Shown here: in pieces, positions 12,323 through 25,369 of the stretch | Numbering within the stretch: position 1 is the stretch's first letter | How the letters are laid out: each line of letters opens with the position of its first letter | Source of the DNA: Nephromyces sp. MM_2019 | Lineage: Eukaryota > Apicomplexa > Aconoidasida > Nephromycida | Length of the DNA: 64,000 bases | NCBI GenBank assembly: GCA_015657535.1 | Contig: JADHZB010001223.1 | Coordinates: 14,598 to 78,597 of the forward strand | Reading direction: 5' to 3' | Position numbers and translations under genes: made by a program | Notes under the pieces: model-generated | Seen by the model: the letters and a program-made list of their open reading frames with translations, nothing else | Told to the model about the DNA's origin: nothing | The model's database searches: none

Positions 12323-15300
12323 TATTGCAGCGGCTACGAGCTGGTCAGCTTTTTTATAATTGCCGGCTCTGTAGTCAGGCTCGGAAAATCGAGTAGGGGT
12401 GGAGTTGTGTCAAGAATTTACACTGAACAATTATACGAAGAACGACTATATGAAGCGCAACATTATCTTCGAACTTAATTTTGGAACCTTTGTATAAATT
12501 TATGGAACATGAATACCTCGATAATCGATAAGAAGCAACTGAAAATCTTTAGAACGAGCGATTCCAAAATTGAATCGCTTCGCTGAATGCGTTGCGCGTT
12601 GATAGTTCATATCTGAATGAGTATTTTAGGACGCTAGTTTTTTAATGGGAATAAGGAACATTACTTCCATCGTACTGACTTGAAATTTTTTAAATGATGG
12701 GATCACTAATCTCGAAAACATAAATATACACAATAGACCTCAATAACGCTCCAATTTGGAGTTTTGAAAACGATGTCTCCTTGACAAATTCTGCAGAAAA
12801 ATTTCAATTTCTATTACAGTTTTTGATATACTGAAAGATATTAAGTAATACTAGAAATTCACCTTTCAAGCCTTTTTTCCAGATTTGAAAATTGACGGAA
12901 AGGTTCTCTTTGCCCGCTTGTTGCCAAGTTTTTCGTATTCAAGGTTCAGCTGGTTATAAAATTCTGTGGCATGGTTGCTTGTGTAGTCATTGTATCTGAA
13001 TGTGATATACTAGGCATCACCTGCCAGTCTACCAGTATTTAGCATAGTTCCTGAAGTGGTTCTATGTTTGATTTTATTTATGCATGTATTCTTTTGTCAT
13101 CTTGCCTGTTAAAAACGCATCAGGCAAGGTAGGGCCAAAGCTCTTGATGCCAGCGTTGTATCCTCTATTCCGCACAATGTGGCTTAAAACGAGTTCTTTA
13201 AGTTCTGTGTAACAGTAATTGCATTTGATTCGCTAAGTGAAAGGAGTTGGTGAAGCTACACCTTGGCTTCGGTTGTTCTGCTTATCTATCAGTTGATTTA
13301 GCAATTTCTTTGAGAACAGGAATGTGACCCAGTATCGCATTTCTCGTCAGGTACTTTCGAAAAGCTTACTTGCCGGGAGGCGAAATTTTCAAAGTAACGC
13401 GCTGCCGCGCGTTTCAACGCGAAATAATCTGAATGACTTGGTTGCTTGCTGAGAACTTATAAATCTTCTTTGCTCTCACCTACCATTGCTGATTTCAGTT
13501 CTTCGGTTCCAATCCTTAGGCTCAAAATCGTAATGAACATTTATAGTAGGATAATTCCTAAAATATGCGCTCAAGATGTCAGCGAACATTCAGAATCTAG
13601 TTTCGGTTATAAATATTACAGGTCGTCGGCATCAAATCCTTCACTGCGCATCAAGCCTCGAAATTTCAAGTTTTTTCATTTATTTTCAATTTAGCTTTGT
13701 TTGAACTTTCATACAAGGGCTCGTATTGAAGTCCCTTATTTTCTCCTGGCTGTGGATGAACCGCATTTTCAGGCCAGTTTTCGTTGCCAACTCGTTGTGG
13801 GTCCATAGTTTGAAACCGAAGCGGCCTAGAGCAGAAAAGAGAGATATTACGAATACTTTGATTTTTTTGCGTTATGCGTATGGTGAGGTGCGCAGCATAC
13901 ATTAGTGTAGAATTCTTATTGGTAATATCGCTTAAACTCAAAGTGAAGTATCTGCAGTAGAACAGGAAGAATATCATGGTAATCAGCAGGTTTAGCATTA
14001 TTTTGTTGTGTCTAGATAATTCTTTTCCAAGCGGCCTTGTCATAAGTTCTTTGGTCCCATGTAGCATGGCTTCCCGGGACATCGTGTTGCCAAACCAACT
14101 CCTTTGAATATATACTTTCAAAAATGTTTCAGCGAAAGTAGTACATGGTCCGTAAGGGTTTCAGGTGTTTGAATATTAATTCCTGAAAATGTTGAAGTCA
14201 ATTTTGATAAATTGGACTATGTAATATCTACTAAAGGCAGTAAGGGAATTTTGCACCTCATTTTTTTGCTGTAATTATTGCAATGGTTTGTCAGTATCTG
14301 ATACTTAGGTTATTGCTTCTAGTATTTTGTAACTTTCCTCCTATACCATTCTATACTTTCTTCAGATCGAACTGTGGTGATACTTCTATATTTAAGAATT
14401 ATACGCGGCCCAGTTAAACTACAGTCATGCGTTCTGTTCAATGATATTCTGTTGAAAAGGATGAACATCAGAGTACATACACCAAATATCACCCCAGGGG
14501 ACTAGATTAAGACTTGCTTCTCCGGTATATGTCATGGACATTCCTTTTATATTGTTGAAAAATAGAAGCAGCATTTCTCGTTTAAAGTAGGAGCATAATA
14601 ATTAGCTTCCAAATGAGAGGCGGATAGTTGAATTACACGGTAACGCATAAAAGCAAGATTTTATAATCAACGAAATTTCTCTGGAGTCGTTATAAAATGC
14701 TATTTTGGAAGTGTGAGATAAGTTTGTCAGGTTTGAGCCGACTTGCTAGAGGAAATCTGTGCAGGACTACGCAGTCGCTGTATTTTTTTAGTGCTTTCGA
14801 AAGTCTAAAACAGTCGCCATGAGCATGAATATTCCTACAGAGAGTTGGAGCAGTACGGCGATAAAAGTATAAAATTTACAACAATAATCTATCGCATTCC
14901 CCGCTTTTTATTAGGAATTATTATTAGGCCTGTACTGGGTGCTCTTCATTCAATATCAGAAAAACACTTAAAACTTGATAACTCGCATTTTTTTGCAAAG
15001 TGTAATGCTTTCAAGCCTATGGTAGATATTCCTCCCGTTTTTTGGCTAGTAATCTGCTATGAAAACAGCTGTCACTGCATCACTTTTAAGTGACTACTCT
15101 TAAAAAAAACCAGCTAGTCCTCTTTTGCAATATAGTGCATTCTTTCGACCCACGAATTTTGCGAAAATATTTTATTTTCACGAGCATAATGATATCATCA
15201 CTTTAAACTGGTCTGTTACTACGAAGCAGTACAAAATTATATTTATATCCTGAACTATTTGATTTTCCTGAACCAAACCTTTTCGATAGTCGGCAAAAAA

Positions 15301-16991
15301 AAATGTCGAGATACGGTTTGTGCAGCCTGTGCTCTTGCTAAAAACCCTTGATATTAAAATATAGTTTAAAGGAAAGTTAAGCTTGGTTACTACAACTCCT
15401 AGCATGTTACCTTCTATAAGCAGACAATTAATACTGGGAGTAGCCGGGTGTGATAGTATCGCTGGATATTGCCAAATATTTTAGACACTAGGACTAAGTG
15501 CTACAAAAGATATAATTTATCAACCGAAATTCAAAGGTATAGCGAATCCGCTTGTTTTATGAATGGTGATAAAAATTTCTCGTGCTCAAGGCGCCGTTAC
15601 AAGGTTTTAAATTAACTGCATCCACAAAATACGGTTAGTTGTGTACTTGCTATGGCTAATTGCTGCTGATATTGAACAATGTTATAATCTCATTGAGAAG
15701 AGCTTGGAAATACTTTTTGCTCAGCTTAGTGCTAATCTAGTACTACCAAAAGAGAATCAACTTGTCAGAAAGCACCAACTGCTCGGCTAGTTCGCATTGC
15801 ACACACACACTACGCCGCTGCACATTGCGAAAGTGGCAACATGTCCCATATCTGCAACTGAGCGGCTAGGTACAACCAAAGATGTACGGAATAACCCATG
15901 GCTCGGTAGCTGTTATTATACGATCACTATGTTCCTATACGATAACTATACTTTTGAAAGTAATTTCATCAGATTTATATTTTCACATGTTTCATCTGTA
16001 CTCCGCTTATACACACTTTTATATGCAGCCACCACGCTTATGGCGACGCGGGGGCACCCAGTTAAAATTTTACGAAGCTCTCAGCAGCCATGGGGCAGAT
16101 CACGATGAGAGTGAAGTTAATTACTCGTGCTAACGAATTACAGCATACGATGGTGTGGTTGATGCAAAATAGGTGAACTTATCAACATGCTGTGCAATTG
16201 CAAGACATAGGCAATTAATAGGCTATGGGTTTCCTGTTTTTGAAGTTTCAGGTTGTCCCTTCATCGTGAACTAACGTAGGTACCAAATAGGATTGATCTG
16301 GTTCTCTGTTCTGCCATCCTACCGGTTAAAGGCATGCAAAAGTAGTACAATCCTGTCATTCGTCTCGAGCATTATCTGGAAAACTTCATTAACGCTGCAT
16401 GATTTCCCTAAACAGCCGTACAAGCGATTTGAAATTTTCCCCTTGGGACTAACCCTAAAATTGCTTCGTTGTATTGAACCTCCAACTCGACTGGTTCTGC
16501 ACCTCTAAGTAATCCTCTCTGGATCCGAAAAGTCTGCTTTCGCAACTAGATTTTAATGCGTAATAGCCCCTTTTACAGTGAGTGCCCAGACTAAATCGAA
16601 ATTCACATGATACTGCGTGTATACTTGAATAAATGGCCTTGTAAGTACGGACAAAAGGCGCGTGATGCGTTTTTGGCTGAACGTACGCCACTGAATGTGG
16701 GTCTTGACAATTTCATTACGAGGTTGAAGGGCCTTTATTTTAGAGTCTTTTAGACTTGCAATTTTAGAACTAAGGGATTTAACCCCTTGCAAAGTCATTT
16801 CTATTGGAGTACCATGTGAACCTGGGAGTGCTAGTCAGTTGTAATTTTGAAGAATCCACACTAATTTGTGCGTGTGCTTGACTTTCTTGTCACCGGTAAA
16901 ATACGGCGTCTTTAGTCTTCAGCTGCGTAATATATATTTAGAGCTCTTCATTTTGATATGCTATAAGCAGCTTGCACTTGTGGAAATTGAA
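12323..16991. other. Intergenic, about 4.7 kb, no supported gene
   Basis: This lies between two plus-strand genes and must contain the terminator of the RING-CH-like gene and the promoter and any 5' untranslated exons of the CHY-RING gene. A pyrimidine-AG junction at about 16970 just upstream of the ATG at 16992 suggests an upstream non-coding exon. Open frames at 13666-14121 (minus, 151 codons, first codon TTG) and 15797-16108 (plus) have no recognisable family and no supporting exon partners. I see no repeat or RNA gene. Confidence 0.55.
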
Positions 16992-19900
16992 ATGCTTCCT
17001 GGAGAGTTGCCACAAGATAAACCGTTGGAGATTCAGCAGGACGAGGGAGATGAAAACTGCAATAGACCGTTAGAATGTAGGCACTATAAACGACGTTGTG
17101 ACATAATATGCCCTACTTGGTAAGCATTTACATTTTTCTTCGATTGTAGATAGAATATATGCAGCATTTATTGTATTATACATAGTTTTATCGCTTCAAT
17201 TAGTTGTGGTGGGCTTGAATTTGTTAGTGAATACAGTAGTAGTGGGAGGGTTATACCGTATTGGTAACTTGACTCCGTAGCCCTCCCACACTTAATATGA
17301 GGAAAGTTTGGTATCGAATAAGCATTTGGTTATTTGGCTTGTGTCTCCTTGAATGACATATACAACGATTTGATCAACGTAGAAAGAATTTAAAGTCTTA
17401 GAGAAGACGAAATTTTGATCGAGATGGTGGCATAGGGTTCACCTATTTTGCTTTGGGTATCCTCTTGCTATACTTACGCAGTTAGAGTCTTCTTCTCATG
17501 CGAAGTTACTTTTCACCTAGAATCTTTCTCTTGGCGATTCACGACTAATTGCCATTATATTGTTTACTCCTACTGAGAAGTCGGATGGTCTTTGTGCCCA
17601 ATAATGTCTTCACATCCAGCTGCTATAGTGTAAGAATGAATTTCCGAAAATTCATTGGCTTTACAGTGCGCTATCTTTCCTTGCTACAAATTGTTTCAAT
17701 CATTTTACTGTGGAGATTTTCTACGCTTAGTTCTCTCCTATTTTGTGTATGGGATAATGCACTTTTAAGGGATGCAGCTTAGCAGGCTTTTGATACATCA
17801 GTAGTAGCCTTACCTTGCTTACCCGTTTCTTGGATAGTACGCCTTTTGCTGGTTGCTAAAATGCCTGAAAAATCAAATTTTGAAATAGAAATTACCAGAG
17901 CAGCTTAAAAAAGGAAAATTTACCTTTTCTAGGCATATGTAGGTCATTGTTTGGGACTCGCATTTATCACGTCATTATTTCATTAGATGCTACGCTAGGT
18001 GATATCAAAGGTTAAGTAGTGAGTTTTTGTGTGCAAAAAAGTTTTTTTTTCTTTATTTGGTGCGGTAGCAGTCCTCATCGTTACTATAGTCACTTGTTTT
18101 GTAGTGTTATTAAGTTGAAGACTTTTAATAATCCGTTGAATTCTTATGTTTTTATTGTTTCTCATCATCAATTGCACCCTTTTTCCCTCCAAGATATATT
18201 AGCAGTTGATGGTTTTTGAATCTTTGAATTGCAGCTTTGGCAGGTACCCCTGCAGGCTATGCCATGATGCTGATCAACTAGACCATTGCAGTGATGATTA
18301 TCAGTAAGCTCTAACACTCAAAAGCGTGTTATCAGTATCAAAGTCTATGCTTTAGCACGCATATTCTTTTTAATACTATTGTAGTGTTAGTTTCATCTTT
18401 ACTGTGCTACGCAAAGATGAACTTTGTTGTGTGGCTGTTTATGTGCTGCTACTTCAGCTGTCGATTGTATTTTGGGAAAAATTTTTTTTAGTAGTTTGCT
18501 CATATGAGCTTTACCCTTTGGACTGGAACGTGGGAACAGGGGCACAGGTGGACACGGATATACACACGCACACGGATGTACACACACACGCACCCGGATA
18601 TAAACACACATACACTCCCACACACACACACACATCCGTATATATTTTTTAAAGTTTTAGACACGGAAAACTTTTTTCATTGCATTCTAGATTGATGATA
18701 AAATGGTATTTATAGGGCTTAAAAACTTCCTATCAGCTGTGTTTTTTGTATTGCTTTTACATCTTCAAACTATTAGCATGTACTGTGTGTTTTTTTTTGT
18801 ATCTTACCTTAGGTATAGCTGCAGTGAGGTTTTTGCAAAGCTTTTTTTGCTTTGATTTTTATGCTAGCTTTTTATGCAAATATGATCTTTTGTATTTTAT
18901 CCCTTTTGTTACATAATTTTCTATTTTTACTTCTTGCTTTCTGTTTTTTTCGCCTTTATTTAGCTATTCTTGTGTTATCCAATAATATCTTTGCTTCCAC
19001 TGTGATAGTAAACTCGACAGGAAGAGGATATCCGTGATCATTTGTAGGATATGTGGGACCTCACAATCACCTGATAGTGTATGCAAATTTTGTGAGACTC
19101 TATTTGCAGAGTATTTTTGTGAAGTTTGCAACTTTTGGGATGATGATGCTGCTTTGAAAGGGGTAAGATTGGTAGTTTTTTGGTTTATATCGTACTGTGG
19201 TAACATTTTTATATCGCTTCGCTGTATGTATAGATTTGTTTCTACGTCTTCATGTCCGTAGATTTTTGTTTCAGCATCATCACGTGTGTAGATCTTCATT
19301 TCTATTGTATGCAATAAAATAGAAGCTTGTAGCTATTCTGTTAATTTCATTATTTCTTAAAATTTTGATTGATGCTCAGCAAGGCTTGAGTATGTGTCTC
19401 AGGAAGGAAGTTGGTTGAATTAGTTCATCAACTTATCTGCTTTTCTCTACTCTTTGAGAAGAGTTTTGAGTGCGTAAAAGCTTATTTCATAGGTTTGTGA
19501 TGGTTTTCCGATATGGCTCCGCCTTTTTGTCGCGAGAAATGCACTCTATACCGTAGATAATAGCAAGCAAGCCGCTTTAAATTGAAATTAAATAAAGCGA
19601 AGGCCTTTTGTGGATATACTATCAAGTTGAGGCTTTGGGAGCATTTTTCAGGGGAATGCAGCAATTGACTGAAGGAATTTCAAAACTTATGAGTGTGCTT
19701 CTTCCATGTCTGTATGAGTAAAAGGCTTTGATTTCTTGATTTTTTGACAAGAGAATAAAGTGTGTGTGTGTGTGTTTTGAGGGATACTTTGCATTGTTTG
19801 CGCTAGTGAAAATGAGGCTTTGGAAATTGCTGCTTTTTTCTTATGAAAGCTTGCATAGCTATTTCCTGAATGTTTTCACAGTTTTGTAGCATTTTACATC

Positions 19901-22900
19901 TATTATTAGAGATTTTAGTGTATTTACGCGAGGTATGTGCTTCGAATATGCAGTGCTCATTTCATCTTTTTCGGCTGCTTAAGTCTCTATTTTTAATTGC
20001 ATTAGCGCATCCTCAATGTTTAAATATCGACTTTTGTTATCTGAGTACATAGTGCGAAAAGTAGTGTGTGCATCTCTATTCTCCTGTCTAACTAGTGTGT
20101 GTGTCTCCAATTTCATGCCTCGAGGATAGAAATTTTTCTGGAATAAGTCGGGCCTCCAAGAAGTTTGAATGACGATTTTTTAAGCTAACTCTATACCTTG
20201 TTCATTCATTCCATTCTTTCTTCATACCCTCTATACCTTCTTCATTCACTATGTACTTTGTTAACTATATGCTTTCTCTAGAACTTAAACTAGAATGTAT
20301 ATCTATAACTAGGCTCTTCAAGAGATTGCTATTTTCTTTATTTTTTTCGTGTATTAGCTACTTCTACTCCTCTCTCAGCTGTTGTTTTAATGAATGGACA
20401 GCAATTTTTCCGGCGATGCATTTGATGGAGTGTGTTTTTCACCCCACAAAGTTAAGTGCGTGGCTCGCCAGCCTGCCCAAGAGAATTTTGCGCTGTCCAT
20501 TTTGATTAGTAAACTGACTGCTGCTCGCACACTTTCATCTTTCCCCTCTTTGATATTTTTTTGGTTCTTTTCCTCACTTTTCCTTATTTTTTAGGTCTAT
20601 CACTGCGAGTCTTGCGGAATATGTAGAGTCGGAGGAAGGAAGAATTACTTCCACTGCGATACTTGTCAGGGCTGCTTCCCTCATAGAGCTGTTTATCCCC
20701 ACAAATGCATAGGTACTTGCTTTTTGAGTAACAAAAATCGTCCTCAATAGTATTGTAGTAGCTTGTATTTAACTGAGCTGGCAAGTTAGGCGGTAGTTCA
20801 CGCACAAAGAGGCTTGAGGCGATAGTACGCTTAGTTTTTTTCTACCTCCTGTAAGCCTAGACTTGATGCATTAGCCTGCTAATGTATATACATCTTCTAG
20901 GTGAGTATTAGTTATGCATATTAAAAAAATAGTTTCTCTTATTATTGTGCAATCTAGGAGTGCTAAATTGAGCGTTTATCTTCCTCCTTCTATCTTTAGA
21001 TCTTTTTTTTTGCTATTTTCGCTAGTCGGTTCGCTAGTTTTGTCGCTACTTTAGATGTTAATATATATTCTCTTAATTCCTCAAGAGTATGATTTTATGC
21101 TAGTCGATGTAGAAAATGATGTTATTTGAGGTTTTTTTATAGTGTAATTTCTTGTCTGCACTGTTTTTTCGCCGTTTAAAATTTTCAATTTTTCTTCTAT
21201 GACGTGGTGGTTGGATTCTATTGTATTTATTATGTATATAATATCAAATTCAGCGATTATAAATCAAAGAGAAACTTTAGTTTTGACGATTTTTCCTTTG
21301 CATTTTACCTCATGAATAATCATTTATCACATTAAATCCCTTTTAACTGATATTAAAATTTATTTACGAGAAAAACAGAGCCTAGAAGATTTTCAAATTT
21401 ATTTTTGCTTTTAATAAATGAAAAAGCTTAAAATTAATGCTATAAATGGAGGTTTATATCACACATATTTTTTGTTTTAAGGAACGGGTTTTGATATTTT
21501 GTTCCTACTATATAGTTATTTATCTGTAATCAGAGCTTTTAATATACATTTTGTAATTTTGTTTTGATGAAATAGTTACTATTGATGCATACCTGCTATT
21601 AGAAATAGTAAAAAATTAACTTTTTCCAATTGAGATAAAAATGGGATTCTGCTGATTATTCTCAGTTTTTTCATGCCTCAGTATGATTTTGGGTGTTTTC
21701 AGGAAACTTATAGTGCGTGCTTCAGTAGATTTTAAGCGATGCTTCGAGCCATCAAAAACTTGATCTTCTACTCTTCTTAAAATCTTTAGCTTTGTTTATG
21801 ACGTTCCATTGCGAATAGAACAGCTTGAAAGTATACTACTGTAGTAGCTAGAGACACTCCTGAGTGAAGAGCTGTATATAAATTCCATTATCTTGAATAA
21901 TACGAAAATACCAGTAATGTCTGAAGATGATAGCTTTTCGCCTTGCTTACCAATCCCTATATTGCGGAAAATAGACATCTGTAGTGTCATCATAGTATGA
22001 TGCTCTCTTTATCAAACTGCTGCAGCCAATATGACTGCTGCCTTCAACAAAGATTTTCCCCAAGTTTTACTTCACTGTGTGGATACCGAGTTTTGCACCC
22101 TTTGAAGAGTACGAATCTTTACTTATGTGTGTGTGGGTTTTTTTGTTGCCTCTCTTCAGATTCTGTCATGAAGGACAACTGTTGTATATGTCATGAGGAC
22201 CTATTTGAATCCACTATAAGTAATACTATACTCAGCTGCGGGCACCTCATTCACAACGTGGGTAGTAGTTGGTGGATAAGACAATTTTGTTGAAGTTTTC
22301 ATCATAATTTTTGTGGTTTTTTCGAATTGAAAAGCTGCTTTTTCTTAATTTCCTGACAAATTATTATACTCCCATATTTCTCAAAAGTTTGACGAAATTC
22401 GTCGGGAATCGTATGAAAACTGTTGCCTAACAAAGCAACATTAACTTTAGAAGCTTCTATAGAAAAATCCACTGTTTTTGCTTTTATCGAGTAACATAAG
22501 GATGATTTTTTGTGCAGTTTTTTATAGCTTAGTCGAGACTTTTTTGATTATGAAATAATGTGTGAGACTGCAGATTTCTGTGCTTTTTTCGCGTTCAAAA
22601 GCTGTTTTCTCCTTGTTACTTTAGTTTCCATACAAATGATCTTATAGTGCTCAAAATTAATGCATTTTCTTTACAATGAGAGGCTTTCATTATGGTATGT
22701 GTATGTCTCGTTTCTGTTCTGTATGCGCTTCTTTTCTTCTTAAAGTTTTATATTTCTGTGGAGATTAAGCTATCTGACCCCGTGTTATCCACCTGCCTGC
22801 TATTATGTGGTTTTTATTTTTTCACCTTATTGAAATGGCATTCTGTTTTTTTCTAGTTGATTGGGTGACTAGTATTTTCTGCTCTATTTGGAAGACTTTA

Positions 22901-25369
22901 TCTTAGCCTTGCTTATTTGAGCAATTCGCTGCTTCTTCTGGTTTTAAAAAGCGAATGTTTAATACATTTAATGCATTGTTAATACTGTGTGCAGTGGCCT
23001 TGATATCTTTGATTTCTGTTTTATTTTTGATGATTCATGCTCAGGCAGCTTTTGTGATTCGCTGTATATACGCAAACTATTTTTTCATATATGAACTTGA
23101 GATATTTTTTCTTCATTGGAATATTCATGAGGTCTACGCTTTTTACCTCTGCTGGTTGTGGATCAACGTAGGTTCCTTGCGCTGTGTTTTGCGTGACCTC
23201 TAAAAATCTTTCTGTGTGTGTGAATACATTTTGTTTGTTTTCTCAAACACTTGCTGTGTGTGAATGCGTTTTGTTTGGTTTGTTAAACACTTGCTGTGTG
23301 TGAATGCATTAGTTTTTTTCCCTTCTAAAACACTCCCTTTGTGTGTGTCACTACGCTTGTGTGTGCGTTATCGATTTAAAATTTTTTTTTGTATATAGAA
23401 CTGCGCGAAAAGATGGTTCACCGTAAGAGGAGCTCGTTTATGCCCGATTTGCAAGTAAGTCTAATAATTTTATAGTGTTTTTGAATCCGCAGTGATATTT
23501 TGTGCTGATGTAAGTGAATGTTGATTCCCCATCTAAGAGCTACTGGCAGTACTAGTGCCTCTATTTTGTTACTCTAAGCTCATCATTCACGAGCACCAGC
23601 ATGTGTCGGATATTTTTTTGCCTTAATTTAAATGTAGTTTACCCTTTTATTACTTGCTAACCTGATGCTAAGGTACAACATCCACTGATTAGAGCTATTT
23701 GCCGAAAGAGTTTATCTGCCGGAACTTCGTATTTTACAGCACGCGTACACTTTCGCGTTAGCTACGGTGTTTTTCTCAGTTTTTTCCGAGTTTGTTTCAC
23801 ATGGGACTTTGTTCTGCTAGTACGTTCTTTTTGCCCTCCCGTTGTACTGCAAGTTTCAATGATTTTTAGCTCGGTGAATATAACTTGGGCGAGAATAGCT
23901 TTGATGGAGTCTTGATGCTTTTAATTTTGCGGTTTTTTTTTGAGTGCCATGTTATCGGCAATGTGCATATTTTGCAACTTATTATCCTTTGAGGAACTGG
24001 CTATTGACTCTCTTGTATATCATGGCATACAGACGATGTGATTTCATTTGCTTCTTGCAATTTAGGTCTAATCTTGTTGATGATTTCTCATAAATAAAAA
24101 GGCTTTGTTGGAGGGGAATGTCTAAATTTGTTTAGCAGCCATGACTTTAATGGTTGAAGTGGAATCTTGCGAAACCAGCGTTCCCTTGCCTAAGTGACGT
24201 TTCCTTGTTTAATTGGTGTTTGCTTATCTGAGTAGCGTTCCCTTGTCTGAGTGGCGTGCGCTTATCTAAGTAGCGTTCCCTTATCTAACTAGCATTACCC
24301 TCGTCTACTACTGAAATAACAAGCATGCTTGCAACTTTTTGTGAGCTTTTCAGTAAAATAGTTATAATGTAAAATTTAACACTAGTCACTTAATCATCTA
24401 GCGGGTAACAAAAGTACTAATGGAGGGTCCTCCAGAAAGTAGTGAGGAAAACTGTATCTTCCAGTATTGAATTTTTGACCCAGAGATTGTAACATTAAAT
24501 ATTTTTTTTTCCTGCGGACACATTAGTGATACCTAGAATAATAATCTAAGTAGTTTTTCCTTAAGTTTTTTGAATGCTTTGGATATCATTTATTGATAGG
24601 CTAATTAAATGTCAAACTCGGAAAAAGTTTAGAGGCTGACCGCCCTAAAAAATGTCGTATTTCCTCTTTTACCAAGCTGTATGCATGTTATAGGGGAATT
24701 TGCTTTCGTAATTTAAGTTCATTGTAAGGGCAAGCTGATGATGAGAAATGTGAAGGCAAACTGTTTCCCTATAATAGAAAGGAAAAAAATTGATTTTAAT
24801 TCTTCCAAAGGAAGGAAATGTCCATAAATATTTTTTTGCTTTTCTCGCTTCAGTATTATTCAACAGGTGTTGTCTTTTGAAGGATAAGCGCGGGGGAAAA
24901 CCTGTATAATTTGATATTATTATTTTCTTTTGATGAAATGGTTGTTCCCAAAGAAAGTGTTTCTTTCGTGGCGCTTATTCCTTTAGCGGAGGTACCATTG
25001 TCTTTATTGGCAACATCCCTTAGTATGCGTCTGTTCAGTCCATTTACTCTTGCTTTTATACCGTCATTAGGATGTCCGCCGTAAGTATGCTCACATCCAT
25101 GAAAATAAGAAACAAAAAAACGGTTCGGAGACACCAAAGCATCAATTTGGTGGTACTAGTCGTCGAAGCGCGAATTTTGCTGAATTTTCATACCTTTTGG
25201 AGGTTGTCACGCGGTGTTGGCGGTGTATGTCGTTCAAGGGTTGAACTTAGCATATCCAGCTGAACAATTGGAATGCCTCTGTAAGTTGGGAGTGATGCTA
25301 ATTTTCAGGAACGGAGATCACGTTACCGAAATGAATTTGCTGCAAATTCTATGTAGTGATTGCGAATAA
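16992..25369 (+). CDS. CHY zinc finger and RING protein, RCHY1/Pirh2 type (3' end uncertain)
   Basis: Six exons are firm: 16992-17119, 18235-18303, 19021-19162, 20595-20712, 22160-22257 and 23399-23454. All phases match. They encode a short acidic N-terminus (MLPGELPQDKP), then the CHY finger (CRHYKRRC, CPTC, CRLCHD, CRICG, CKFC, FCEVC), the CTCHY finger (YHCESCGIC, YFHCDTCQGC, HKC) and a RING-H2 domain (CCICHEDL, CGHLIH, C, CPIC). In this family the RING binds a ubiquitin-conjugating enzyme and the protein acts as an E3 ligase. A likely last exon, 25309-25369, reads TEMNLLQILCSDCE and then stop, matching the ILCNDC region of the family. The exon between them (normally carrying W and PMP motifs) was not found. 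The protein would end right after ILCSDC, lacking the usual final zinc ribbon half. Introns reach about 1.9 kb. Confidence 0.88.
17242..17289. repeat. 9-bp inverted repeat in CHY-RING intron 1
   Basis: GTGGGAGGG (17242-17250) and CCCTCCCAC (17281-17289) are exact reverse complements 30 bases apart. The GC-rich arms stand out in AT-rich intron sequence and could fold in the pre-mRNA. No function is implied. Confidence 0.6.
18550..18645. repeat. Compound CA microsatellite with CGGATATA interruptions
   Basis: A run of ACAC tracts is broken at intervals by cggata/cggatg/cggata and ends in tccgtatata, a partial inverse of the start, so the flanks could pair. It lies in intron 2 of the CHY-RING gene. 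It opens Thr/His-rich frames on the plus strand and Cys/Val-rich frames on the minus strand that are not genes. Confidence 0.75.
23212..23334. repeat. About 41-bp tandem repeat, three copies, CHY-RING intron 5
   Basis: Copies begin with ctgtgtgtg at 23212, 23254 and 23294 and each contains tgaatgc/tgaatac, a T/G-rich stretch and aaacact. Unit lengths are 42 and 40, then a degraded third copy. The array lies just upstream of the RING exon at 23399, in the intron 22258-23398. Confidence 0.8.
24178..24310. repeat. 19-bp minisatellite, seven exact-length copies
   Basis: Seven consecutive 19-bp units run without length change: the first is gcgttcccttgcctaagtg and the sixth gcgttcccttatctaacta. 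Units differ by substitutions only. The array lies downstream of the last firm CHY-RING exon (23454), within the presumed 3' intron of that gene. Confidence 0.9.

Noticed and set aside
13666..14121. Minus-strand open frame of 151 codons with a hydrophobic segment
   Set aside because: The first codon is TTG, there is no recognisable family, no exon partner and no clear splice context.
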